Part shown: in pieces, positions 9,279-19,559 of the stretch | Layout of the letters: each line of letters begins with the position of its first letter | How positions within the stretch are numbered: position 1 is the stretch's first letter | Source of the DNA: Campanula takesimana | Taxonomy: Eukaryota; Streptophyta; Magnoliopsida; Asterales; Campanulaceae | Direction of reading: 5' to 3' | NCBI GenBank assembly: GCA_026119855.1 | Contig: JAOWBW010000758.1 | Location: 310,001-374,000, forward strand | DNA length: 64,000 nucleotides | The notes under the pieces: model-generated | Told to the model about the DNA's origin: nothing | Database searches by the model: none | What the model saw: only the letters and a program-made list of their open reading frames with translations | Position numbers and translations under genes: made by a program

Positions 9279-10957
9279 TTAATCAAGGGTATTTCAGTAA
9301 TCTTAGCTTGTGATTTGTATAAAATCAAGAAAACCAACTTCTTAATTTTTGTGAAATCAGGTTTTTTTTTCCCTATAAACAAGGCCGGATGGAGTATTGA
9401 ACCATAGAGCCTTGTGATTATGAAACTGACACCTTGTCAAATCTGTGTTGAGATACAAATGATGAGATAGAAATCAACGTGCTACTGGCGAGGAATCAAA
9501 TGTTTATATTGAAAGGGAGGATGACACGAGAGACCTTGGCTCGTATGAAAGTTGTAGTCTGTACAAAGTTCCATTAAAATTCTTGTGCATCCATCTGACA
9601 AAAGGAAACCCTGTTGTTGGAGCCTTTGTACTTGATAACTGAAAAAAGTGCGTTGCTCTAACTAATGACCTGTTCTGACATGTTTCTGACGCGGTTTTGT
9701 GGTATGGACTGTTGCATTTCTGGGTGGAAACATGTAATGTCAATGTGCAGATAATGAGCTCAATGTTAGGACAGAACTGTACTGATATTTGCAACAATTT
9801 GGTCATTTGAAGGTCATTGTGTTAAAAATGAGTCCAAATGCTCTATACCATGTATCACATTATCTACCATTCATCATCTGATTGCTTATTCATGACATCA
9901 CCATGTTATAATATGAAGTCAGCCCTAATTATTCATGTGTTAGTACACAATGTAGCGCAGAAAAGTGATACAACTGATGGTGGTTTATGTAATTCCTAGC
10001 TCTGTGACTATTCAAGTATGGATGGATGTTCCGCTCAATTTCACGTTTTTGACTCGTCAGTGGAACCGCTGGGCAGTTGTTGAAAGAGAGCCGCTGGGCA
10101 GTTGTTGAAAGAGAACCGCTGGGCAATTGTTGAAAGAGATAATAATGAATGCCTGAATAAATCATCTGTCGATGAAGGGAACCGCAATGCAAAACCAGGG
10201 AGTAGTAGTGGTATCAAAGAAGTTACTTCGATTTTTTTAGGATTAACTAAACTGGTTAAAAGTTGCTCTCTTAAATCTTAATGTCCAAAGGCTTGACTTG
10301 TTACACAAATTGCAAATTTAGGCCCAAGATGCTATGTCTTTGGCAAGCGGACTACCAGATGGCGCAAGGACGTCTATGGTAGAAGACTATTAGATGGTGC
10401 GACTTCTATGGGAGATTAGGCTGTAGGGCAAGTATTATTCGCTGTAATAGGTTCCAGTAGAGGGAGGAACTTGTAATAGTCAAGGCCATAGATTTGTAAT
10501 CGATTTCGTAGGAATTTGTAAACGATGACAATTGCCTTGAAATGAATGATATGTTACAACTTCAAAAAAAAAAAAAAAAACTTTCAAAAGTTAGTCCACT
10601 TTTTTTTTTTTTTTTTTTTAAATGAACTTTGTGTAATAATTTAAGTTGCTTTTAATTCTTAAATGGCCGATGAGCTGTAGCTCAGTTGGCATTCCCACGG
10701 GAATGTCGAGAAAACTTTGTAACGACTAAAAAAATAATTCTTTAAATGAAAACTTAAAAATTAGAATTTGTAGTATTTATAATCGCGTATCAATAATAAT
10801 TATAAGTTGTAAATTTTCATTACGATAGTCGTAGTACAAATAAATAAAAAGAGAAGGATCGACTGATGGAGTATATGCAAACAATTTCAAAAGTGAATGA
10901 CAATTAAATTGTGTTGTTACCTGTTTACACAACCTCATTTATGCACCTCAGTAGTAA
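9279..10957. other. Intergenic stretch without recognised gene
   Basis: No coding region is supported. It holds a 25-bp tandem repeat (10066-10140), an A run near 10564-10580, a T run near 10602-10619, and a tRNA-like phrase TGTAGCTCAGTTGGCA near 10675 resembling a pol III A box, with no matching B box nearby. Confidence 0.45.
10066..10140. repeat. Three 25-bp tandem repeats
   Basis: The unit CCGCTGGGCAGTTGTTGAAA plus GAGAG/A occurs three times head to tail with one or two changes (10066, 10091, 10116). The surrounding sequence is non-coding as far as I can see. Confidence 0.85.
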
Positions 10958-10960
10958 GAG

Positions 10961-11118
10961 CATGTACACTCATGCCATCTTTATGAGATACCCCTACTAT
11001 ATTTTTTCTTTCCTACTCATTTATAAAATAAATACTCCAGCATGTACACTCATGCCATCTTTATGAGATACCCCTACTATATTTTTTCTTTCCTACTCAT
11101 TTATAAAATAAATACTCC
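10961..11118. repeat. 80-bp tandem duplication overlapping a MITE edge
   Basis: Bases 10961-11038 are repeated exactly at 11041-11118, a period of 80 bp. The first copy ends with AATACTCC, which includes the first four bases (CTCC) of the MITE that begins at 11115. The duplication therefore copied part of the MITE and arose after it inserted. Confidence 0.85.
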
Positions 11119-11360
11119 CTCTGTCCCAGATCAAATTTGACTTTTTTGTCAACTGAGTCAATCTTTAACCATAATTTTATGAATATCTAGATATCTCTAT
11201 ACAATTTTAAAAATTGTTAATGATAATTATTCTAATAGTGAAACAATAACAATTTTTAGAATTTTATAAAGATATTTAGATATTCATAAAATTATGGTCA
11301 AAGATTGACTCAGTTGACCAAAAAAGTCAAATTGTGCTCATTGGTCTGGGACAGAGGGAG
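11115..11360. mobile_element. Stowaway-like MITE with long inverted repeats
   Basis: 246 bp, TA on both sides. Ends are CTCCCTCTGTCCCAGATCAA and TTGGTCTGGGACAGAGGGAG. The inverted arms extend far inward (AACTGAGTCAATCTTTAACC versus its complement), so most of the element could fold into one hairpin. Confidence 0.9.
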
Positions 11361-11562
11361 TATTATAATTCTTACAAACTATTTACATATTATTAATTAT
11401 TGCATGATTAAGACGATAAATTATAGATTCAATTAAATTAATTTATTACTAATAATAAATACTTTAATTAATATAATTATTATTTATTATTTTTAATAAA
11501 AATGATTTGATAAAGATAATAATAGATTACATAACATGAAAATTGCATACAAAGACGATATA

Positions 11563-11845
11563 TTCCCTCCGTCCCAGCACAAGTAGGACTAGAGGAGTGA
11601 ACACAATAATTAAGAGAAAAGTAGTGAATTTGTGGTAGAAAATGAAGATAGAGAATGAGTGTGGTAAATAGTAGTGTTAGTTGAATAAATAGAGTGGTGG
11701 AAAATGAAGAAAGAGAATGAGTGGGGTTAAATAGTGGGGTTGGTTGAATATAAATATAATAAAATATTTTTATTTTGGGCAGTCTCAATTGTTTTGGGAC
11801 GGCCTAAAAGGGAAAGAAGACCTACTTGTGCTGGGACGGAGGGAG
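11563..11845. mobile_element. Stowaway-like MITE
   Basis: About 283 bp. Ends are TCCCTCCGTCCCAGCACAAG and CTTGTGCTGGGACGGAGGGA, with TA flanks. Two internal direct repeats contain AATGAAGAWAGAGAATGAGT. Confidence 0.87.
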
Positions 11846-11927
11846 TATATATTAAAAAACTTAATACAACATAAGAAAACAAATTAAAAATTACATAAGT
11901 TAACAACTAATAAAATAACGTAGCATT

Positions 11928-14256
11928 TTAATAATCATCCGCTTCCTCATGAAACTTTTCCCATATATTCTCAATCAAGTCCTCCTTCAGTGATTGGTGA
12001 ATATTTATATCTCGAACTCGACTTTTATTACTCATATATGATGATAAATTATATTTTCGAACATTGGAGTAAGTAAACCCCTCAACTTCAGTGCTACTTG
12101 ACGCTTGATTTTGGGGACGATCTTCTTCAAATTCTCTTATTATATCACGATGATTCTTATAGCAGCGCGTTCGTCTTCGACTATCATATTGTGCATGATT
12201 ATACAAGCAAGCATAATTTTTCCTAGTATATCCCTACTCCATGCTAGAGCAGGTTGTCGAATTATTGCGAACCGGGCTTGTAAAACACCAAAAGCACGCT
12301 CCACATCTTTTCTAGCTGACTCTTGTTTCTTAGCAAATAATTTTTGTTTTGCTGTCTGTGGTGCACTGATTGAATGAATAAATGCCGCCCATTTTGGATA
12401 TATTCCACAAGTTAGATAATACCCCATATTGTATGAATGATTATTCACCTTATAATTAACAAGTGGGGCCCGGACTTCTATAATGTCTGTAAAAACTGGA
12501 GAACGATCAAGAACATTTATATCATTACACGAACCTGGTGTCCCGAAGAAAGCATGCCAAATCCAGAGATCACGTGATGCTACGGCTTCTAAAATTAACG
12601 TCGGTGTCTTATTTCTACCTTGAAATTGTCCCCTCCAGCTTTGTGGGCAATTTTTCCACGTCCAATTTATACAATCAATACTTCCCAGCATACCTGGAAA
12701 CCCACGCTCATCTCCCTCTTCTAATAACTTAGCCATATCATCGGTATTCGTCTTTCACATGTAATGGTCGCGAAACTGGATTGTGACACCTTCAACAAAA
12801 TGGATAAGACACTCATTTGATGTAGATTCCGCGAGATTTAGATGTTCATCAACTGAATCATATGCAGTACCATATGCTAACATACGTATAGCTGCAGTGC
12901 ACTTTTGCTCAATTGTTAAACCAAGACTACCAGTTTCATCGCGTTTTTGATGGAAATACTCATCAGATGCACGCAATGCTTCCATGATACAAAAAAGGGG
13001 AAATGACAATTTAGGGTCCAAAGTTTGGGGGGTATGTACCAATAGGGGTCTGATGTATCAATTTTGTCAATTTAGGGTCCAAAGTTAACAACGTTAGTCA
13101 ATTAAGGGTTTTTGGACTAAGTTGCAAAGAAAACCCAGTTAAGTAACAGAAAAACTTAACTGGAGTTAGTTTTGGATGTTCGCCTGGGCTGTCATTTCAC
13201 ATGCCCCTTATACAATGGACCCTAAATTTTCTTTCACTTTTATTATTAAATTTTCGAATAATTTTAATTAATTCAAAAATAATAATAAATAAAATAATAA
13301 GCAAATAAAAAATTAAAGTGGTTTTTTTAAAAAAACCGCAAATAATGAAGTTATAAACAAGGAAAATTAATAATAAAAATAAAAAATAATTTTGTAAATA
13401 AAATAAAATAATTGGAACACTAATATTAATAATGAAACAATACTAACCACCACCACAGAAAAAAAAAAAAAAAAAAAAAGAGTTGTCCAAATCCCCACTT
13501 TCTTCTTTCTAAAAAAATAAAGTGGTTTTTTTTAATATAGTTTTTTTACACTTTTTCCTTTTTAAAAATTATACTTTTTATTTTATAGTGTTTCTAATGA
13601 AAAAAATATTTTTATTGTATTTCTTGAAAAAATATTTTTGGTAAATGACGTCTTAATTATTAGTTAATTTAATATAAGAAAGTAAAATTTAATATTTCAA
13701 TTTTTTTTATTAATTTTCTACATCTGAAATGACAATATGCTCATGCAAATAATAAAAACAAACTCTAGTTAAGTCCATGTCAAAACACTTGTGACTTAAC
13801 TGAATTCCGTTAACAGAAACGTTAAAAAATCTTAACCTGCACAACTTTTGCAACTTTGGACCCTAAATTGACAAAATTGATACATCAGACCCCTATTGGC
13901 ACACACCCCCCAAACTTTGGACCCTAAATTGTCATTTCCCCTACAAAAAAAGATATGTCGTCTCATTCGGTATCTATGGCGAAATGTTTCCTCTGAAAAC
14001 TTGGGTGTGGAGAAAAATATTGTCTATATAATATATCATGGGCTTGTTCACGTTCTCTTCGCACATATCTTCTTCGAACTTCAGATGGGGTCCTTTCAAT
14101 TGATTATGAAATTAGAGGAATGATCGATTGTACGATCGCTTCTTCATTTCGGCACCTTTCATCTACCGTCTTATTCCACTCCCTTACCCTGGTAAACATT
14201 TCATCAAAGCTTGTATCATCTGAACTTGACGATGATGAGCTTGATGGGGAATACAT
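11928..14256 (-). pseudogene. PIF/Harbinger DDE transposase, disrupted
   Basis: The plant Harbinger transposase reads from an ATG at 14256 (Met then a Ser-rich start) through RRRYVRREREQAHDILYRQY. It is broken by the MULE at 12997-13941, then continues with MEALRASDEYFHQKRDETG and QKCTAAIRMLAYGTA. The catalytic region follows: GFPGMLGSIDCINWTWKNCP with the first Asp, then GTPGSCNDINVLDRSP with the second Asp, and ERAFGVLQARFAII with the Glu. Breaks seen: a frameshift plus stop near 14110, a frameshift near 13975, a TGA near 12757, and a frameshift near 12165 before RCYKNHRDIIREFEED. It would cut and insert DNA at TTA/TAA targets together with ORF1, but cannot be made from this copy. Confidence 0.85.
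12997..13941. mobile_element. Non-autonomous MULE (Mutator-like) in the transposase gene
   Basis: 945 bp with terminal inverted repeats of about 90 bp that differ at two positions by eye (ends GGGGAAATGACAATTTAGGG and complement). It is flanked by the 9-bp duplication TACAAAAAA (12988-12996, 13942-13950). Long TIRs and a 9-bp duplication fit Mutator-like elements. The interior is AT-rich, includes an A run near 13459, and encodes nothing recognisable. Removing it restores the order of the Harbinger transposase residues. Confidence 0.85.
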
Positions 14257-14723
14257 TTTAGAAGGAAGTTTGAGAATAAATATATGTGAGTGTGGATTTT
14301 GATGTATAAAACTTATAGAATATAACTCTTAAATAGAAGAAGAAAATAATTGAGGTCGGTAAGGGACAAATTACTCCTTACAAGTTTTTATTGCAGAAAA
14401 GACTTATCAATGACACTTGTCTTTATTTTGAAAATTGACTTATCAATGACAAGAGTCTTTAATGATTGATTGACATAACAGTGCTAAAATTTAGTGTTGA
14501 AATAGACTTATCAACGACACACATCTTTTTCCTTACTAATTTCAAACATTACAATAATAAATAAACTCACATTACAAAATATTACACAATACTACTTAAA
14601 AATAAAGTAAACATCACAATAGTAGTTAAAATAAACCAGACATCATATGAATTAAAAATTAAACAAAAATAACCAAATATTTTTGAATTCTTCGTGCAAT
14701 TTGGCATAGAGTTGCGCTTCCTC

Positions 14724-15878
14724 CTATGACAATATTGATTTTCCTATCAATATACTGTACATTGTGAACTTTCTCTTTTGATCCCTCTCCTCTTTTCTTT
14801 TATCTTCTTTCTCCTTATAAAATTCAAACATTTTCTTCTCTAGTTGAAGCCTCTCAATATCTACCTCGCGGTTTGTGTTGAGAGTATTAATGTAGTTGGT
14901 TATATCATTTATATCAACTTGAGAAGAAATAGATGACTTACCTTTTCGTTTAGACCTCTTCATACCCATAGGTCAAATCTCAATTGTTGGCGTATCCGAG
15001 CTTGACTTCTTTGAAGTTTGAACTATGGGTGCTTTCTTGATCTTCAACAGTCACCCCACCTTGCCACTTTGGAAAGTGTTTCTCAAGTTGATTTTTTTTA
15101 CCCTTGTTCGTTTTTTCCCATATCTCTCGAGCTTCTCCTATAACATTATCTTCGTTCCATCCGCTCTTCCTTTTTCGTTGTGTTTCTGCATAGACTCCAA
15201 CCCACTTAGTCACTTGAGCGTGAATTCTTCTCCAACGACTCCAACATGAATCCTTATTTCTATCGTTTATGAGGCTCGAGTTTTCCCTTTGAGCTTCTTC
15301 AAATTTTCGCGTTATATTTGCCCAAAGATCACCCCTCTTTTGATTAGTTCCTATCTCAGCATCCCCACCGGCCTCAAGGTAAGCTGAACATAGAGCTTTG
15401 TCTTTGGTTATGGTCTACACAGTTTTGTCTTGCTTACTTTTGGATTTACCGGGTTGATCAAAAGGAATGAAAATATCCTCCTCATTTTCATCTTCAATAT
15501 CTTCAAATAGCGTTCTTGAACTACCCATATCACCAATTGGTGTTCGAGGAGACCTATTATGTTGTTGAGATGTATATTCAAGGTTTTGAGAAGAAAATTG
15601 AGCGTTTAGCAAAGTAAATTGAGCATTTTTTTTTTAGATGGGTACATATTATGGGAAGAAAATAAATGTGCGTTGATATGGGATTGAATTTTTTCTGGAA
15701 CATTAACACCATTTGGAATTTGTTGGGGTGCGGGATAAAATCCCAATAATTGAGATAGTTGAGGATGATTTAACAAATTTGGATCAAGAGATGTTTGGGT
15801 ATTTAAATTTCTATTGGTGTTTGGATTTTGTTGGGAATATTGATTATTTCCATAATAATTAGGATAATTTGGATCCAT
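14724..15878 (-). pseudogene. PIF/Harbinger ORF1 (Myb/trihelix-like accessory protein), disrupted
   Basis: From an ATG at 15878 the frame encodes MDPNYPNYYGNNQYSQQNPN, a Gln/Asn-rich start. An acidic linker LFEDIEDENEEDIFIPFDQP follows, then a trihelix-like DNA-binding core with LWANITRKFEEAQRE, DSCWSRWRRIHAQVTKWVG and EIWEKTNKGKKN, and a charged coiled-coil C-terminus (EVDIERLQLEKKMFEFYKEK). ORF1 proteins of this type assist the Harbinger transposase in binding and nuclear import. Breaks: a frame change in an A run near 15625, an in-frame TAG near 15416, and further frame loss toward the C-terminus. It lies upstream of the transposase gene in the same orientation, as in intact relatives. Confidence 0.75.
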
Positions 15879-16301
15879 AATTATTAAAATAAATATTTGG
15901 ATTTTTTTAGAGATAGAATGACTCTTATTGAACAAAACAAGAAACTTCAGGAAATTGTAAGAAATATATGTAATTTATACTCTATTTATAGGATTAGGAA
16001 AAAATAATCATTGCAAAATTTTCAATTTTTAAGTGTTTTTTTTTAATGACCGTTTATTGGATATTATTTGTGGACACATGTCACAATTATATCGGATTCA
16101 AGAAAAATACAACGGATATATGGATGAGAAAGTAAAAAATGGTTGCAATGCTTGGCTCACATTGCCAGGTGACATTATGGCTTTTCCCAACCATGTTTGA
16201 ACTCTTGTTATAGATGCCATTTCAAAATGGCATGAATGTCACCTCATGGAATCCACCTAAGCACTTCCCATCTCAAAATGGCATGAATGGAGATGCTCTA
16301 A

Positions 16302-16917
16302 AGGTGAGTTTGGGAGTGCGTTTTTGCACCCCAAACGCACGTTCCAACCCAAGAAGCACCGTAAGTTCGTGTTTGGCAACATATTTGCGTCTGCGTTGGA
16401 AAGGCTCGAAACGCAGAAAACTGCGGTAATTGAGAATCTGCCTCCCCCAGCTTCTCAGATAATCACTTACAAAAATCAGTTTAGAACAATTAATCCTTGA
16501 TTTTCCCTCATGCCTCGCTTGATTTCTGGGCCCTGTTATTTGTCAATTGTCATACGGCTCTCAACGACGTCTTGACGTTGTTGCAACGTTCTTTCTTCTC
16601 ATAAAAAAAAACTACTCCAATGTCTGAGGTAAGTTTTTTGCCTCTTGACTTTCCATTTAATTTTGAATGATGCTGCATTATACAATCAAATTATGGATGC
16701 GTATATCTTGAAATTCTATCAATGAACATCTGTTTATTTTTTCTTTCGAAAGTAAGCATCTGCTCGGTTGATGCAGTCAAGGTGTTTGCTTTGTTTCCCA
16801 AACCAAGTTCATGTATAGTATTTCATACAATTTAATCCTTTTTTTTTTCATTATGTCTTCTACATTTAGAAAACATGAAAGACTCTTCAACAGGTAGGTC
16901 TAAGAAGTCACAGGTTG
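16302..16917. other. Region before the MOZART1-like pseudogene
   Basis: No gene seen. GTGAGTTTGGGAGTGCGTTT and the following GC-rich text may belong to another MITE; I could not find both ends. The sequence from about 16560 onward (CT-rich, then GAGGTAAG near 16626) could be an old 5' UTR and intron donor belonging to the pseudogene. Confidence 0.35.
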
Positions 16918-17097
16918 GATTCGGCACAGACTTTGTTTTTCACATGTCAAACATTCTTGGCATAGGTCTGGATCTTCACACTCTCGATCCCTGTTGTACT
17001 ATGTGATCTTGGTCTAAACCCAAAACCACTGGCTGCGATTGTCAAAATGTTCAGGAGGGAGAACACTAACGCACCAAGTCCAGGTCAGCAACTCTAA
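16918..17097 (+). pseudogene. MOZART1-like (GIP1/MZT1) pseudogene
   Basis: The reading FVFHMSNILGIGLDLHTL matches the conserved core of MOZART1, a small gamma-tubulin ring complex subunit of about 70 residues that binds GCP3 and helps nucleate microtubules. In the next frame the sequence continues LCDLGLNPKPLAAIVKMFRR and ends at TAA (17095-17097). The two halves are joined by an apparent 2-base loss in a CA-rich stretch near 16978. This creates a TGA shortly after in the first frame. The usual start (Met, then acidic residues and TARESLEL) is not recognisable. A possible 5' UTR and intron upstream suggest decay of a normal gene copy rather than a retrocopy. Confidence 0.72.
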
Positions 17098-17818
17098 TTG
17101 TTCTTTTGTTGATCATCATTTTCCGAATGTATATAGCAAATGCTACTATTTTTGTAAGTAGATGATGGTGTTTTCCTGAGCAACTTATCATTCCTTAGCT
17201 CAAGACAACACAGTAGCTAGTAGTTTGTTGCATGTTTCTTGAATAAAACTATCTTTTTTGGATTAGCATGGTTCTTATGTTTAATCTAGGGGTATCTTAG
17301 ATATTCGCAGTTATATAATCACTTAAAGTATTTGGTAGCCAAACATACATGTTAAGGCCACATTTTTACAGAGGACGTCACCTTGACTACTGCTAGCATG
17401 TGGACGTCTTCGTGATCAATAAATTATGAATAATAAAGTTATTTTTACCCTAACAAATATTCTTTGCAGCCTAACCCTGGGAAATCGCATGTTAAAAGAC
17501 TTAGAAGACGTATATCAACGGAGGGATAGACTTGGTCAAGAGTTGGTTAGAGATAGATTAGATCCCAGGATTTTAGGACAGTTGGTTATGGGTATATATT
17601 CCAGACGGCGACATCTTCACATCTTGCAAAATTATGGGTAACTATTTATATTAACCCTAACTAATTTTGTTTATGTACAGCTCATAAAAAACGTGCTAAA
17701 GAAGACTTATCACAACAAAAACTCAGACCTAGTCAAGAGTTTGTTGAAGAGAAGGATTAGCTCCGAATTTTTAAGGATTTAGTTACTTAGTTATTTTATT
17801 ATCTATTTTCTTATATTT
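17098..17818. other. No recognised feature
   Basis: Low-complexity, AT-rich non-coding DNA between the MOZART1-like remnant and Copia-A. One short open frame (17487-17641) has no recognisable content. Confidence 0.4.
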
Positions 17819-17823
17819 AAAGG

Positions 17824-18028
17824 TGTTAGTAAATCAGACCCAAGAGATAGCAGATAATAATGAACGCAAATCAATAGCACAAATTTTACGTGGTTCACCA
17901 ATAACCTATTGGCTACGTCCACGGCAAATGGAAACAAATATTATTATGGCAAAGAAACAATTACAAGAAGATGGTCACACTAATTTAAGTTTTCATGAAC
18001 TTTGATCACAAAGTTCTTACCAATGCAA
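17824..18028 (-). repeat. Copia-A 3' LTR remnant
   Basis: Matches 44913-45115 closely over about 205 bp, including ACGTGGTTCACC and GATCACAAAGTTC. It stops exactly at the Copia-B LTR boundary after TATGCAA-like text. Confidence 0.8.
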
Positions 18029-19545
18029 TGTTGGGTTTTGAGCAAACATACGCAGTGGAATAAAACCCAAAAGCCTAGATCCGATCAAGATGATTAAATT
18101 AATACGGAAATTTTCTGATCTTGAAAACTTCGTTCTTCAAGAATTGATCTTCTCCAAGCTTTCTTCAAGTCTTGATCGCAGGAACACGAACTAGAAGATG
18201 ATTAGGCAATCACCCTCTATGGATATCCACACGTGAACGAATATTAAGAACTCCTTCCTAATCTTGACTGCTAGATCCAAAAGGGGCTATATGAATTATT
18301 GATCTTGATTCTCAATCTTGATCAATAAAATTGTTTCTCCAAACAACTTGATTCATTCATGTCAATGGCTGGTGAAAAGATATTTATATAGGTCTAAGTT
18401 CTTAACTGTTAAGGACTTTGGAAACCTAAATCCTATCACTTAATTATGCTGCAAGATTTCTGTCCAAACAGCACTGGCACGGTCACGCTCTATAACCGGC
18501 ACGGTCGTGCCAATCCGTGCGAGCCTGCCTTCCCGGCTGATCAATATTGGCACGGTCGTGCTTTGTATTTGGCACGGCCGTGCCGATTGGCACGGTCGAG
18601 CTTTATACTTGGCACGGTCATGCCATATGAGCCGTCAGTCACTTGCCTTGGTCGATTAATGGCACGGTCGTGCCCTATAAATGGCACGATCGTGCCAGAC
18701 CAAAATCTGCTATTTTTCCCTTTTAACAATTCATTCTCTTGTGTGTGACCCCATAGGATTATATCAAGTTGGCAATGAGCCCAAACACATTTTGTCTCAT
18801 AAATCATGACCGGACCCTAGCAGGCCATCATGATTATCCAAATGATATAACTTGTCAAAGTCCGCGAATCCTTTATAGAACATAACACAATCCTTTTGTC
18901 CTATGATGTCATTGAACGTAAGCCATGGTCAACTTACAATGTTCAAATAATTTCTCGATCCCGAATAGTTTGATAATTCAAATGATATCGATCTCATCAA
19001 TTAATTTTGAGCATGGCCATGCATTTTATCACAACTATTCATCGAGGGGCCCAAGCCTGACATCTCTCATATTGAGGGACACATCCTATCTTGACTTATT
19101 ACACTTCCCTACATAGCTTCGATCATGCCAATCATATCTTTTATAATTACTTGGTTAAGAGTAACGTTTGAATATGTCAAACATGATCTCCATTATGTGG
19201 AATATCGCAATAATCTCAAGTCTAACGATTCCAATGATATAACTATTAGAGGTTTAATTATGACATTATGACCATGACATAAATCTCATCTTTGGGTCAT
19301 GTCCAGTATATGTTCACTAACATATACTCATAAGTTTAACTTGTATCCAATACACATAATCATTATATGATTATCTAATGAAACTTATACTAGTTTTTCA
19401 TAAGTACTAGGGACGGTGATTATTATAACAAAACATGTAACAACAAATAATAATCCAAAACATATCTTTATATAAATGGAAAAAGTGATAACTAACATTG
19501 TCAAACAACGTGCCAAATTACTTGCCTAGGGCATACACACCAACA
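18029..19545 (-). repeat. Copia-B 3' LTR (1517 bp)
   Basis: The minus strand starts TGTTGGTGTGTATGCCC after the polypurine tract and ends CAAAACCCAACA. A TATA box (minus TATATAAATA) is at 18381-18390. Upstream of it in element orientation are eight GC dyads. The partner LTR at 42309-43826 is clearly related but differs by scattered substitutions and by missing dyad units. Confidence 0.85.
18476..18696 (-). promoter_or_regulatory. Eight paired GC dyads in Copia-B 3' LTR
   Basis: 14-bp dyads of the type GGCACGGTCGTGCC begin at 18476, 18498, 18549, 18571, 18589, 18611, 18661 and 18683. Centres are 22, 51, 22, 18, 22, 50 and 22 bp apart, giving four pairs each at exactly 22 bp. The nearest lies 85 bp from the TATA box at 18381-18390. 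Some copies have one or two changes in an arm. The two long gaps between pairs (50-51 bp) match those in other families. Confidence 0.82.
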
Positions 19546-19559
19546 ATCTCCCACTTGCA

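Larger units (their letters stand above)
10958..16298 (-). mobile_element. PIF/Harbinger DNA transposon with two genes, nested insertions
   Basis: Ends are imperfect inverted repeats (left GAGCATGTACACTCATGCC; right reverse-complemented GAGCATCTCCATTCATGCC). They are flanked by the 3-bp duplication TAA (10955-10957, 16299-16301) expected for this superfamily. Inside on the minus strand lie the DDE transposase remnant and a Myb/trihelix-like ORF1. Later insertions are Stowaway MITEs at 11115 and 11563 and a MULE at 12997. Both genes are broken, so the copy is dead. Confidence 0.82.

Noticed and set aside
10675..10725. tRNA-like phrase TGTAGCTCAGTTGGCA
   Set aside because: It has an A-box look, but no B box, acceptor pairing or 3' CCA context could be found, so I do not call a tRNA.
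17426..17641. Open frame of 71 codons before Copia-A
   Set aside because: No recognisable domain, no supporting splice context, and base composition like the surrounding non-coding DNA.
18446..18807. Open frames on both strands in the Copia-B LTR
   Set aside because: They arise from the repeated GGCACGGTCGTGCC dyads, not from a conserved protein.
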